A stretch of DNA of 64,000 nt, taken from assembly GCF_010183535.1 (NCBI RefSeq), contig NC_071328.1, positions 11,036,001 through 11,100,000 of the forward strand. The letters are read 5' to 3'. Every line of letters starts with the position of its first letter. Position 1 is the first letter of the stretch. Below are positions 48,946 through 60,408 of the stretch, in pieces. A program made the position numbers and the translations under genes. Source of the DNA: Caenorhabditis remanei (taxonomy: Eukaryota; Nematoda; Chromadorea; Rhabditida; Rhabditidae). The notes below the pieces were generated by a model, which was given only the letters and a program-made list of their open reading frames with translations, was not told where the DNA came from and searched no databases.

Positions 48946-49828
48946 ATGAAATTTCTGGAAAGTTCCGAGATGGATGTCTTCTCGCAGACTCTCGTTACAG
49001 GAGCAATCGATTGTGTTATCGACTTTAAGTAAGTAAAAGAAATAAGAAGATTAGTCTTGACAATATAGGCAATTTGAGATTAGAAACCTATTCTTCAAAA
49101 ATGGTTACGAGCGAAAAGAAGCAGTGGAAATCCAATGACAAATCTGTGATTTGGGACGAACGTCAGCCGTTGGGATCATATGAAGAGACGGTGATGAGCG
49201 CATCGCCTAGCGTGGGTCACAATCACCGCCTTCGACACCTCTCCGAGCGATCGTGCTCTGGAGGATCAGACAACGACTTTGACAACAATGATTACCTGAT
49301 AAAGGATTCAATTTCCCGAAAAAGATTATATGATCTAACGCAAGTTCTCAACTGTTCGTTTCCTGATCATGACTTTACGAATGCGAATAGCGAGGCTTTC
49401 GCTCTCGTCAATTATACCGTGAGTTTTCTTCTTGTCAAAACTGATTTTCATTTCATAGTTCTCAGGATTTGAGTCGTCTTGTTGACATGAAATTGGAGAC
49501 AATCGTCAGAGATTATCACATCAGAAGAGAAGAATTGTGGGGGCTCATTGACGACGCGATTGTGCCCGGCGATTGTCAAATCTACAGGTTTACTAGCGAG
49601 TTTTATAAATATTGTGTTATTTCAAACATTTGCAGTTTCAAATCGCAGTTCGAAGATGATCCGTTTACCGAGGACGGCTGCATCTGGGCTCTTGCGTTTA
49701 TTTTCTATAACAAAGCTCTCAAACGTTTTGTTATCCTTACGATTCGTTGTCTATCGAAGCAAGCTGACACTTCAATCGAGATATTCCCAGATTTCAGTGA
49801 AGACGAAGCCGAGCCACATGAAAAATAG
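48946..49828 (+). CDS. mafr-1: MAF1, repressor of RNA polymerase III
   Basis: Conserved regulator that binds Pol III and represses tRNA and 5S transcription under stress; also linked to lipid metabolism in worms. Exons 48946..49028, 49079..49418, 49466..49587 and 49636..49828 encode 245 residues. Matches to MAF1: MKFLESSEMDVFSQTL at the N-terminus, then ETYSSKM; middle box SRKRLYDLTQVLN; C box DDPFTEDGCIWALAFIFYNKALKRFV; acidic C-terminus EDEAEP. The exon 2 acceptor is TTTGAG at 49073..49078, less typical than TTTCAG. The stronger-looking ATATAG at 49068 gives a frame that stops, so I rejected it. Confidence 0.93.
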
Positions 49829-50265
49829 ACGATATTAAAAGTCTTAGAATACTTAGAGCAGACAAGCGATGTGAATTGAAAAGTCGGAGTTTTTATAAGT
49901 TTCGATACCCATTTATTCGTTTGTCTTCTAGGTAATAGAATATCTTGCCGGCAAGCTTCTTCTGTAGTCTACTTGTAAATAGAATTCTCATCTCCGTTTA
50001 CCACCTCCACCCTCTCTCGAGTTCGCATTTAATTTGCCACTTGTCTTCCCACCGCTAGATCCAAAACCACAACTATTCTGATTCTCATTTGCCCTTTATA
50101 ATCGTAGCTACTGATTTACTACAAAATCGCATCATAATTTCATAAACTTTTTTTAATTCAAATTCTTCCGAGAATTTCTTTCTGATATGGGTTATTTTCA
50201 CCTATGTATATCTAATTTTGGCTACCTTTTCTTCCGTTCTGCTATTTATCATCATTTCAGCTAGA
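49829..50265. other. Intergenic, mafr-1 to archease
   Basis: No gene. Pyrimidine-rich segment before a trans-splice acceptor ATTTCAG ending at 50260, five bases before the archease ATG. Confidence 0.45.
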
Positions 50266-50828
50266 ATGCCTAGCACTTCTATGACCGAGGATCGCTCTGA
50301 AATTGAGCGACGCCGTTTTGAATATCTTGACCATCCAGCGGATATTCAATTACACTCTTGGGGATCCAAGATTGAAGAAGCTTTCGAGGCATGCTTAGTG
50401 TCTATGTTTGGATACATGACTGATTTAACCAAAGTAGAAGAGGTTCGAAGTTTTCTATCACAGGAACCCCGGTTTTAACGGTACCTATGTTCAGCAATAC
50501 GAGTTCTACTGGAAAGCATCAGGAGATAGTATGGATGGCCTTCTCTTCCAGTTTCTCGATGAGGCTCTCAACTCATTCCACGCCGAGCCATGCTTTGTAG
50601 CTAAACGAGTTGAAATTCTTCGGTTTGATAAAGAAAAGTTTCAGGTTCGGATCTGGAGTTGATAAGATATAACCAGCGATTTTTCAGATTGAATTCCGTG
50701 GGTGGGGAGAGTCCTTCGATACTTCAAAACATGAGACAGAAGCTGATATCAAGTCCCCAACCTATTCAAACATGCAAATCATTGAAAAACCTAACAGATG
50801 CGATGTCTACGTCATTGTTGACATCTGA
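50266..50828 (+). CDS. Archease, RtcB ligase cofactor
   Basis: Archease (ZBTB8OS-like) activates the RtcB RNA ligase that joins tRNA exons and the unconventionally spliced xbp-1 mRNA. Exons 50266..50442, 50495..50644 and 50688..50828 encode 155 residues, typical. Landmarks: [15 protein letters not shown] with the metal-site Asp, [28 protein letters not shown], and the closing [18 protein letters not shown] followed by VDI at the very C-terminus, which carries the conserved His/Asp-Ile end. The DDX18 gene starts 152 nt after the stop with acceptor TTTTACAG, so an archease-DDX18 operon is likely. Confidence 0.92.
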
Positions 50829-50980
50829 TTTTCTATTTTCTGAAATTTTCATTTGATCTTATTCTCCGATATATTTTCTATCCGCCTCGTTCTCGTTCAT
50901 TTCCCGTGTGATAATCGCGTTTTCCTTCTTTTCTTGTCTACATATTACTGACTAAATTTGTTAACTTTTACAGGTAAAAC

Positions 50981-53155
50981 ATGGGCATCGACGTAAAGAA
51001 GAAGGTGCTCAAGCGCAAATTGAAGCAGATGAAAGATGGGCACGAGAAGAAAAAGGCCAAGGAAGTTGTTGAAGAACAACCAATGGAGGAAGATGAGGAA
51101 GACGACGTAGAGGACCAGAAAGCTGAATCTGAAGAGACCAGCGGTACCAAAGTATCTGAATTCTTGACAAAAACGACCTTTGCTTCACTGGAAGGCAAAG
51201 TTAACGCCACATTGTTGAAGGCCGTTCAAGGATTAGGATTCACGACGATGACTGAAATCCAAGCCAAAAGTATCGACCCTCTGTTAGAAGTGAGTCATTT
51301 TCCTTAATTATCAATTAATTTCATATGTTTCTCTTCTTCATTCGATAACTTTTTCAGGGAAAAGACGTGCTGGCATCTGCTAAAACTGGTTCCGGAAAGA
51401 CTCTTGCTTTCCTGATCCCAGCTATCGAACTTCTTCATAAACTCAACTGGAAACAGCACAATGGAACTGGAATTATCATCGTCTCGCCTACCCGTGAATT
51501 GTCTATGCAGACCTATGGTGTTCTAGCTGAACTTCTTGAAGGTTCAAACCTTACTTACGGACTTGTGATGGGTGGTTCCAATCGAAGCGCCGAGAAAGAC
51601 AAACTTGGAAAAGGTGTTTCAATTTTGGTAGCCACACCTGGACGTCTTCTTGACCATCTTCAGAATACTGATAATTTCTTAGTTCGCAATTTGAAGTGTT
51701 TGATTATTGATGAAGCGGATAGAATTCTTGATATTGGATTTGAGATCGAAATGCAACAAGTTCTGAGGCATCTACCAAAACAACGTCAGTCGATGCTTTT
51801 CTCTGCAACTCACTCTCCGAAGGTCGACGAACTCGTCAAGCTCGCTCTCCATTCAAATCCCGTCCGTGTGTCTGTGAACGAGAAGGCGGAAGAGGCAACT
51901 GTCGAAGGATTGCAACAAGGATATATTGTTGCTCCATCAGACAAACGTCTTCTTCTTCTGTTCACTTTCTTGAAAAAGAACAAAACCAAGAAAGTTATGG
52001 TGTTCTTCTCATCTTGCAATTCAGTCAAGTTCCATCACGAACTCCTCAACTACATTGACATTCCTTGCATGTCTATTCACGTGAGTCAACGTAATGAGTG
52101 CCGTTAAACTAAAAAAAGTAATTTTTAGGGAAAGCAGAAGCAACAGAAGCGGACAACGACATTCTTCCAATTCTGTCAAGCCGAGAGTGGCATTCTTCTC
52201 TGTACTGATGTTGCTGCTCGTGGTCTCGATATCCCAGCCGTTGACTGGATTGTTCAATACGATCCTCCAGATGAGCCAAGAGAATATATTCACCGTGTCG
52301 GACGTACTGCTCGTGGAACCAATGGAAGTGGAAAAGCTTTGCTCGTTTTGAGACCAGAAGAACTCGGATTTTTGAGATATTTGAAAGCTGCTAAAGTAAC
52401 ACTGAACGAATTCGAGTTTTCATGGAATAAGGTAATTTTCAAATTGGCAAAAACTGGCCCTTATTTTGCAAACTAAATTGCCAGTAGTGGTTTTCGGTAG
52501 ACACATTGAAAAGGTCGAATTACTAATGTAAAGTGCAACCGCAAAGAGATTCAAAGATCAAAACATCATATGAATTAATACGGAAGTGAAATTATATTAG
52601 TACTTTGATTTCAAAACTGTCAAACACAATTCTGAGAAATTACTTATTTGCAGGTAGCCAATATTCAATCCCAACTCGAGAATCTCATCAGTAAGAACTA
52701 CTACCTGAACAAATCTGCAAAAGAGGCATACAAGTGCTACTTGAGAGCGTATGATTCGCATTCACTGAAGGTAAGTGTGTTCTGAAAGTGCAAAGAGGGA
52801 GAATGATGACATGACACTAATTTTGATTGTCCACAAGGTTTTGTTACACTTCGGACTATACTTTCAAGATGTCCGGCTACAAAATACTTGAGAATAGACG
52901 ACACCTCCGCAATATATTTTTTTGCAGGACATCTTCGATGTGACTAATATGGACTTGACAGCTGTTTCGAAATCATTTGGATTCTCAGTTCCACCATTCG
53001 TCGATCTCCCAATTAGTAATAAGCCAAAGGTAGTATACGCATCAGCATCAGAGTCTTCAACAAAAATTCGTTTTCAGGTTGAGGTTCGTTCAAAGCTCTC
53101 TGGAGCCGGATACCGTAAAAAGAAGCCGTCATTCACTTTCAAAACAAAGAAGTGA
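50981..53155 (+). CDS. DDX18/Has1 DEAD-box RNA helicase
   Basis: Nucleolar ATP-dependent RNA helicase for 60S (and early 40S) ribosome assembly. Exons 50981..51289, 51358..52080, 52129..52431, 52654..52770, 52928..53029 and 53078..53155 encode 543 residues. Lys-rich then acidic N-terminus; Q motif [11 protein letters not shown]; motif [35 protein letters not shown]; motif [17 protein letters not shown]; motif [13 protein letters not shown]4217-type C-terminus with [12 protein letters not shown]; basic tail ending KTKK. The combination is diagnostic of DDX18/Has1. Introns 4 and 5 (about 220 and 157 nt) are longer than the local norm. Confidence 0.94.
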
Positions 53156-53756
53156 GGAGGATAGATCACGCCTTCATTGTTATATCATTGTTATCTCTGT
53201 TGTTTTCTTTTAAATGTTATTCCCCTTTTTTGTTCTTTCCCCCACATTTTTATGATCCATTTATTGTTTTTCTATCGTTCCATCGAAATCACTCATAAAA
53301 CTGTTTCAGCGCGTCACAAAACCAACGTTTTGCAACTGTCTCATTCCGTTTCGCTTCACTTTTTTACAGATTAAAAAGCGAAAGCTCGTTCTCGTTTTCA
53401 CCTTTTTCTAAGACATCATCACGCAAAAAAAAAGAAGATATCGAAATTCTATATGGAGAGAAGGAGGAGGAGACGGGACGATATCATCTACATGTCATTT
53501 GTACATTGGTGAATATATGTAAAGTTGTTGCGCCACTGTCGTCGTCCTCACGATGTCTTCGTTTTCTTCTTTTTCAGATGGCCGCTTCCTGTTCCCCTCA
53601 TCTTCAGAATCTCTCGTGGTGACCCCGCCCACCTCCCACTTCTTCCACTTTTTTCAATTAGGACGCCTACTCAGGGTCCTCTCTGTATAAAAACATTCTT
53701 TTCGAAAAAAATAACCTAAAAATTGAAATACCGCCCCCTCTCATTCACTCTCCTCG
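53156..53756. other. Intergenic, DDX18 to ZP gene
   Basis: No gene supported; two 64-65-codon frames are T-rich. Promoter of the ZP-domain gene is expected here. Confidence 0.45.
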
Positions 53757-55066
53757 ATGATCTTTTTCTACCTTCCGGCTTTATTTTTATTTCGTCATCA
53801 GATCTCAGCAATTCCAATTCCCAACGGTTTATTAGGTAAGTTTCAGATGGAAATTCAATCTCTGAAAATCTAGAATTTTGTTCTTTCTTTCACCTGAAAC
53901 TCAATGTTTCTCTCTTTTCTAAAAGTCACTTTCACTTTTTTATCCAAAGTCAAATCCTACTATTAGTCATATGACGACTTCTAATAACATCATGATAATC
54001 AATGTCAAATAGATGAAAACTTCTATAATGGGGTCTTCGCATGGCTAATAATTTGAGATAAACGCGACGCAGACAACACGTCAAGTGGTGAAGAAAGTTG
54101 AACGAAAAGTTTGAATGAGATCTTTTTGAGATAAAAAATTACAGGAAATGTCGAAGTTGAATGCACAGATACAACGATTGAAGCGGTTTTCTTGACAGAG
54201 TCCAACTTTTTAGGTTTGAAGAATTTATGAGAAAAAGTTATTGGATGTTTTCAGGCCGAGTTTTCGTTTTGGGTCATTCTCAAGACAAAGAGTGCGTTTC
54301 TCGAGAAATCGGAAGACGGACTACCTCGATTACGGTGCCACGTGACAAATGTGGAGTTGAGACTGTTCAGCATGGAAAGGGAGCTGGGTACACTTCTTCT
54401 GTCAATATTGTCATTTCTTTCCATGACAAGTTTTTGACAAAAGTTGACAGAGTAAGTGTGGATTCTGAATTGTCTTCTTCAAAGTTTGAAATTCCAGGCA
54501 TACAACATCACTTGTCTCTTTGCCCCCACCGGAGATGTTGTTTCATATGCACTGACTGTTCAACCATCAGTTAGTCTTTCTTTTGAATCTAAGTCCATAT
54601 AATTATCCCATTTTCAGCTTCTAAAAGATATCCAAGTTCTTGCTGATCAGCCAAACTGTGAATATGAAGTATTCGATGTGAGAACTCGACGACCAGCAGA
54701 AGTTGTTCATGTGAATGCACCATTGGAACATGTTTGGACTTGTGATGGAGCTAATCTCGGTAAGACTACGATCTCCTCATTCTCAACCCATTCTCTAACA
54801 AACAAATTTCAGATCTCTTCTGTATGCGAGTCCATGATTGTGTTATAAACGAAGGAAAAAGCAAACGCCGTTCAAGAATTATTGATTCAGAAGGATGCTC
54901 TCTTGATACTTCACGCCTTCCACAACTTCGATATGACAACAATAAGCTGTCGGCTCGGGTTATGTCGAAGGCATTCCGTTTTGGAGATGATGTAGCAGTC
55001 GAGTTCGAATGCAACGTACGATTGGACCTTCGAAATGGAACATCCTGTCCAAGGCCAAGATGCTAA
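53757..55066 (+). CDS. Short ZP-domain (cuticlin-like) secreted protein
   Basis: Extracellular zona-pellucida-domain protein, probably a cuticle or apical matrix component. Exons 53757..53835, 54145..54213, 54255..54451, 54498..54569, 54618..54759 and 54813..55066 encode 270 residues. Signal peptide within the first 20 residues (FFYLPALFLF). The ZP domain starts at about 28 (NVEVECTDTTIEAVFLTE) and has the expected cysteines (ECTD, KECVS, DKCGV, NITCLF, NCEYEV, FCMRVHDC, EGCSLD, VEFECNV, CPRPRC). It stops soon after the ZP-C cysteines, with no visible furin site or membrane anchor, so it may be released as a short form. Belongs to the broad CUT/CUTL group; no member assigned. Confidence 0.87.
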
Positions 55067-55300
55067 TTTAGACTTTTAATATATTTCTCTAATTTTCCTG
55101 TAATTGAAAGAACTAATATTTGTGTTGTTGAGTTAAAATATTTGTAATTCTAGATATTGAAGATAAATTATTGTACCTTTGTTTCAACTTGAATTCAAAC
55201 ATTTTCAGAGTCGTAAAGTAAGTAATACAAAACATGTCAGAAAGTTGGCTACATTAGACTTTTTCATTTAAGTGAATTGGACAATTATTGTATAAATATA

Positions 55301-56383
55301 TTAGAAAATGCCGGCTCCTGGTTTCCTTCCTGGCCACGCTTCTTTAGCATACCGTTTCTTGTGATGATCTTCGAGATCTTCTTCAGCTACAGTCGCTGTA
55401 ACATATTGATGATGACGTGATTCTGGCATCGTCTTTCCATATAATTCGAGATCAGGAGCAGCGTTCAACGCCATTGGTCCAAAAGTTGAAGAAAGTGGCG
55501 CTGTGATCATTTCTCTTCCGGGACGGACAATCTTTCTAGGTGGCTCTAATCTCTTTGGATCTCCTGGTCTTTTGTTGGGATTCGTTGAGATGATTGCAGT
55601 TGTTACGAGATTTCGGAATCGTCCAACTGTTGGATCAACGTCTTCTGGATTGATAACTTCTTCTTCTTCGAGGAATGCAACATTTCCGCGTGGCCGCTTC
55701 TTTCTTCGTGCCTCTTCAACCGAAATTGGAAGTTGTGGAATTCGTCGGTTTTGAGCGGTATTGTACGATGTTTGATGCTAAAAACGATGAAATATTGATA
55801 AACTCGCTATTTTCTTACATCTAATTGTTCTTCAGATGCAGCCACCGTCGGGTCATCTTCGATATGATGCTCAGTTTTTAGACGAACAGCGTATTTTCTG
55901 GTGGATGCACCGAGATGGAACTGTGCACCTGGATCCATGAAAACCACCTCCAAAGGCCGCAGACGTACGTTTCCGAGAAATGTTCCGTGACCTCAAGATG
56001 AATTGAAAATTTTGACAAAATCAGAAATTAACTTACTGCTATCCATATCTATGAGAGCAAATCTTTGCAGCAGCCCATGATAAAGCAGAAGAGCATGAAC
56101 TCGTGAGCATGAGGCATGCTCTACAGCGAAATCTACCTAAAACCAGTCTTTTTTGTAGTTTCGGAAATAAAAACTAACCTGTTTGTTGTTTCTTCCGAAG
56201 TAATAGGCTTTTTTATCATCGATCAATAATTTCTGAATTAGATAATTAACATAAATAGCATTTTAGAATATTCCGAACCTGAATTAACGCGTCTCCTTTA
56301 TATACATCCAAATGTGCACCATCCGGTGGTTTCACTGCCCATGACGGAACTTGAAATTTGCTTTTTTCGTCCGCTTCTTCCAT
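55301..56383 (-). CDS. NIPP1 (PPP1R8) homologue, FHA domain
   Basis: Nuclear regulator of protein phosphatase 1, associated with splicing factors. Minus-strand exons 56383..56279, 56232..56179, 56136..56037, 55991..55819 and 55777..55301 encode 302 residues. FHA domain about residues 15-120: YYFGRNNKQVDF, SCSRVHALLLYHG, LIDMDSSHGTFLGN. The PP1-docking region is basic then acidic (RKKRPRGNVAFLEEEE), with NVAF standing where vertebrate NIPP1 has an RVxF-type motif, followed by the diagnostic INPEDVDPTVGRFRN. The fourth exon's acceptor reads CTTGAG, weaker than the TTTCAG consensus, but it restores the conserved SSHGTFLG. Confidence 0.92.
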
Positions 56384-56738
56384 TACGTCTAAAATTATCA
56401 ATATATAAGCAGAACTCTACGCAAAATTGTTCAAAAAAATTGATAGTATATGGTTGGATGTAAAGGTGCTCCAGTGAACAAACTGACGAAAATGGAGGGA
56501 AATTCAAAATAGAAGAGGTTTTAAGAACAATAAAATATTTATTTAACAGGCTTTTATAAATGGGGTTATCAGTGATAAGTCTTAGTTTATAAATATATTC
56601 CGAAGATAACCATTTAGTTGTAAATTGTGATGAGAATTAGCTTTTTGGATGTAAAAGATTTTGAAAGAGATGTAAAAACTGGGGAACAGTAGAAATTATC
56701 AACATGAGATCACTCGGTTTTGCTGAAAAAAAACTCAA

Positions 56739-57213
56739 TCAAACTTCAGTCGCAGTCAGTTGGTGAGAGCCTGTGGATTGAGTACGTGGACGGGATTCGA
56801 GAGGCACAGAATATGTACGACGACGTTTGTTTCGAGCGACTATAACTGTTTGTTCGTCTGAAAAACCATACTTTCCTCATCGATATTCAATTGTTCAACT
56901 TACGGCAGGCGTTAAATTGATTTCCATTGCTTGGAACTCTCAGTTCGAAAACATCTTGCGTGCTATCAAGAACCGCATCGCCTCGAACTTTCGGCAACTT
57001 CAATTTCATTCTGATATTGGGTTCAACAAACTGATTCACAGGAGCTCCATTGATGCCAAGTTCAATTCCGTCTTCTTTGGATCTCAAGCACCAAAAAATT
57101 GTGAATACTAGCCCGATTATGTTCACAACCATCACGAGTATAATAGCTACGCAGGTTGCAATAGTTTCCAAATTCCATTTTAGAGTAGGTGGTGGAACGA
57201 GACCATCAGTCAT
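56739..57213 (-). CDS. Small single-pass membrane protein, orphan
   Basis: Not recognised. Minus-strand exons 57213..56904 and 56857..56739 encode 142 residues: a short N-terminus (MTDGLVPPPTLKW), one membrane segment (about 19-43, ATCVAIILVMVVNIIGLVFTIFWC) and a cytoplasmic tail with RNKRRRTYS. I chose the ATG at 57213 because an acceptor TTTTTTCAG ends nine bases upstream. The frame is open further up to an ATG at 57420, adding 69 residues that read as plausible protein, so a longer N-terminus is possible. Upstream of this gene the frame has no signal peptide. Confidence in the gene is moderate. Confidence 0.5.
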
Positions 57214-57652
57214 TCTCGGGTTTTCTGAAAAAATATTGTAATTTGGCTGTGGATATAAAAGCAGGAAATCTACACGAACCGAACGCGATAAACATGAAAT
57301 ATCTTTTCCGATCCGAAAGCAAACATTGTTTGTGTTTTTTGAGAGGTTGGTCACTTTTAGAAAAAATCCGCCTTGTTTCACCGAAATTTCATCAGTTGAT
57401 GTTTTATGGAGAGTTCGCATTTCGGGTGAAAAATATTTACTCGAAGAAGAATAAAATCATTTTTGTAGCATGTCTTCAAACATGTTTCGTAAGAAAATCT
57501 AACGAAATAAAAATTGAAAATATCCGAAATCAGAAGAATTTCGATAAAATTTATCTAAAATGGGCGGAGCTGACAAGCAACAGCACCGCACCTCCGAGTT
57601 TGATGTGCAGGGTTGCTGTTTTCTCAGCTTTTTTTCCAAATTTCCTTACAGT

Positions 57653-57714
57653 AAAAAACGGAGAAACGAAAACGGGAACTACCAAAAGGGGAGAAACGAA
57701 AACGGGAAAAAAAG
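57653..57714 (+). repeat. Fold-back element, left arm
   Basis: Two direct copies of GAGAAACGAAAACGGGAA (57661..57678 and 57691..57708) separated by CTACCAAAAGGG. The arm is the inverted partner of 57981..58074. Confidence 0.8.
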
Positions 57715-57980
57715 GCAGCACGCACGATCGTGCACGAGTTCTTGTGCGGTAATATAGTTAAAATGCGTTGTCTTGCATATGCGGCTATCCATGCTCACAA
57801 ACAATTACCGTAGTCCTAACTAATACAAATAATTTTATACCTACAATTTTTTTTAATTGCTTACACATATTTTTTTTTGCAACCACGAACACTCTCATAA
57901 TTCAGAAAATAAATTTTATCTATTTTACAAGTATGACACAAAGTATATACTTAAGTATTTGCGAACCGCAAAAATTACTC

Positions 57981-58074
57981 ACCTTTCTCCCGTTTTTGTT
58001 TCTCACCTTTTGGTAATTCCCGTTTTCGTTTCTCCCCGTTTTCGTAGTTCCCGTTTTGGCTTTCTCCCAAACGG
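57981..58074 (-). repeat. Fold-back element, right arm
   Basis: Contains an exact inverted copy of the 18-bp unit at 58017..58034 and three diverged copies around it, including GGGAACTAC and ATTACCAAAAGG spacers shared with the left arm. Together with 57653..57714 it can form a long stem with a loop of about 270 nt, like a MITE or fold-back element. Confidence 0.75.
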
Positions 58075-58265
58075 TAAATATTTAGAGTATCAAAAAAACC
58101 AGATGATTAAAGGCACATATGATATCTAGAGAAGTCGCGCCGGGACCCGACTTACTTTTCAGCGCTAAAAAACATCAGCGCCAAAACTTCCCACCCATTA
58201 ATTTGTCGGAAAGTGATTGAACTAAGTAGTCCATATTTCTTAGAGAAAATATTAATTTTTTCGCC

Positions 58266-60143
58266 ATGTTCGCAAGGCGGCGAAGCGGAGTACATCGGAC
58301 AGCGATTGCATCGCCGAAAAATATAGGTAGGTTCTAAATAATTTCTTCAGGACTTTTAATTTGATCAAAGAAACACATTTATTAAGTTTGTATTGTCTTA
58401 GTCGATCGTCAATTCCTATTCTTACAGCTCGCCGAACAACAATGAGAGCTTCGGCACTACCACGCCCCACTGAGCCGCTGCCCAACACTCTGACAACTGG
58501 GCGCCACTCAACACTTGGACATACGGGGTGTCCAACACTCAGAGCGCCGATCGGAAGCCATCCACACGTCTCTACAGCAGCTAAGCCTACAGCGACGACT
58601 TCAAGAGCAGGGAGCACGTCATCTGCACGTTCCACTACATTGCGCTCTTCGACTGTTGCTAACAAGACTATCGCCGCACCGACTGCGAGAACGAGTAATA
58701 TGGCTCGTGCTGTACCAGTATCGTCTCGTCCTCCCTCAGAGGTTGCATCTCTCAAGTCAGAGATCACAAAGCTGAAAGAGGAGCTTAAGACGAGAGTGGA
58801 ACAGATAAAACTTACGAATGAAGTGTTGGAAATGCAGACAACGAATCTTACACACAGCAATGCGCAGTTGGAGAATGCTAAAATCAAGCTAGACTTAGTG
58901 GAAAACTGTAAGATCACGCTGGAAGAACAGTTGAAAGTATTAAAGGAAAACATGCAGCAAAAAACTGCTCACAACGAAGAAATGTGTCAGCAGCTGAACG
59001 AAAAGGAAGCCATCCTGAGGAAGTTGCATAATGATGTCGTTGATATGCGAGGACAGATTCGTGTGGCGGTTCGCGTTCGCCCGATGCTCAAGGCAGAAGA
59101 GGAATCCAGTAATGATGGAATAGAGTACCCGGCTGTGAACGCGATCGCAATCAATCAAGGGACAAAGAAGGGAACAACTTTGATGTTCGAGAAAGTTTTC
59201 ACGCCTATGTTTTCGCAGAAGGACGTTTTCGTCAATATTGAGGACTTCATACTAGTTCGTTGGTTCTCAGAATTAATTTCTGACTTTTTTTTTTCAGTCT
59301 GCACTTCATGGTTACAACGTCGGATTGATTGCATTCGGTCAGACAGGGAGTGGGAAGACGCATACGATGAGAGGAGGCGATGCTGAAGAAGAAGGAATTA
59401 TTCCAAGAGCTGCAACCTTCCTGTTCAGAGAGTCGAAAAAACTAGAAGCAACGGGATGGAAGTTCGAATTTTCATTATCTTTCCTCGAAATCTATAACAA
59501 TGAAGCTTATGATCTGCTCAACAATCATGCCGCGGTCAAACTCCGATTAGTGAATCAAACAGTGACACTTGATGGTCTGTCGGATCATCCGCTGGTGAAA
59601 CAATCTGAAATTGGTAGTCTCCTACGAACTGCAGATAAGAACAGGAAAACCGCTGCAACAAAATGCAACGAGTATTCGTCTCGTTCTCACGCCATCTACA
59701 TGTGGAAGATCAAGGCTCATCAGCAAGCCACTGGTTAGTAGTGATATTACCAAGTTTTTTCAAGAAAAATTGTATTAATTTCAGGTATATCGACGTCTTC
59801 AATGCTCAAACTAGTAGACTTGGCCGGATCTGAACGCGCGAAAGAGTCTGGAGTCATTGGACAACAGTTTAAGGAGATGACCAACATCAATCAGTCCTTA
59901 TCCGTTCTTCAGAAATGCATTAGCTTGCAAAAATCCAAATCCCAGCATGTCCCGTATCGTGATAGTAAGCTCACGCAAGTGCTAATGGACTGCTTAGGAG
60001 CCGGAAATTCCAAAACGATGGTCGTGGTCAACATCAATCCGTGCAATGATCAGGCAACAGAATCCAAGCGAAGTATCGAGTTTGCGTCAAAGATGCGCGA
60101 CACTCACATCGGATCAGCCGTTCAACAGCGTGATCTCTATTGA
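58266..60143 (+). CDS. klp-15/16: C-terminal-motor kinesin (kinesin-14, KLP-15/16 type)
   Basis: Minus-end-directed kinesin acting in acentrosomal meiotic spindles and the germline in C. elegans. Exons 58266..58326, 58428..59254, 59298..59733 and 59785..60143 encode 560 residues. A basic, Ser/Thr/Ala/Pro-rich N-terminus (1-150) with likely microtubule-binding character is followed by a coiled coil (about 158-245: EVASLKSEITKLKEELK) and the motor domain to the end. The neck and first strand read MRGQIRVAVRVRPM; P-loop GQTGSGKTHT; switch I NEYSSRSHAIY; switch II LVDLAGSERAKES; HVPYRDSKLTQVL. C. elegans has two near-identical genes, klp-15 and klp-16; I cannot say which is orthologous. E2F-like sequence lies about 80 bp upstream. 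Confidence 0.93.
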
Positions 60144-60408
60144 AAGATTGGGCAGTTCGCTCCATTAGTGAACCACTTTCATAACAATGTTCTATGTAAA
60201 ATAACTTGATTTATTCGCTTGTACCATAGCATCACTGTTTGTTTTATTTTTTATCACTGTACTAACAATAAAGAAGTCTTGAGTTTTTTGGTGTACATGT
60301 CTTTACGCAGGTAAATTGAAGCCAATGCTTTATTTATTTAAAAAATGACTGATCTGTGTTTCATTTCATGCTTGGACCTATTTTAAAGAGAACGAACCGA
60401 ATTTTAAA
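60144..60408. other. Kinesin 3' end and RING gene promoter
   Basis: AATAAA near 60268 serves the kinesin; the remaining 130 nt must include the next promoter or trans-splice site. No gene. Confidence 0.4.

Larger units (their letters stand above)
57214..58265. other. Divergent promoter region with fold-back repeat
   Basis: Separates the membrane-protein gene (-) from the kinesin (+). Contains the inverted repeat described separately. Near the kinesin, GCGCCAAAA (58178..58186) resembles an E2F site and AGCGCT occurs at 58161. Antisense frames at 57189..57752 overlap the coding strand of the neighbour and are not supported. Confidence 0.5.

Noticed and set aside
50968..51210. Ser-rich minus-strand frame over DDX18 exon 1
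   Set aside because: Reverse of the Lys/Glu-rich N-terminus of the helicase.
52771..52927. Possible C/D snoRNA in DDX18 intron 5 (ATGATGA at about 52811)
   Set aside because: A C-box-like match exists but no CTGA D box follows at a suitable place.
58252..58953. 233-codon minus-strand frame over kinesin exon 2
   Set aside because: Antisense to a confident coding exon; composition mirrors its Ala/Ser/Thr codons.
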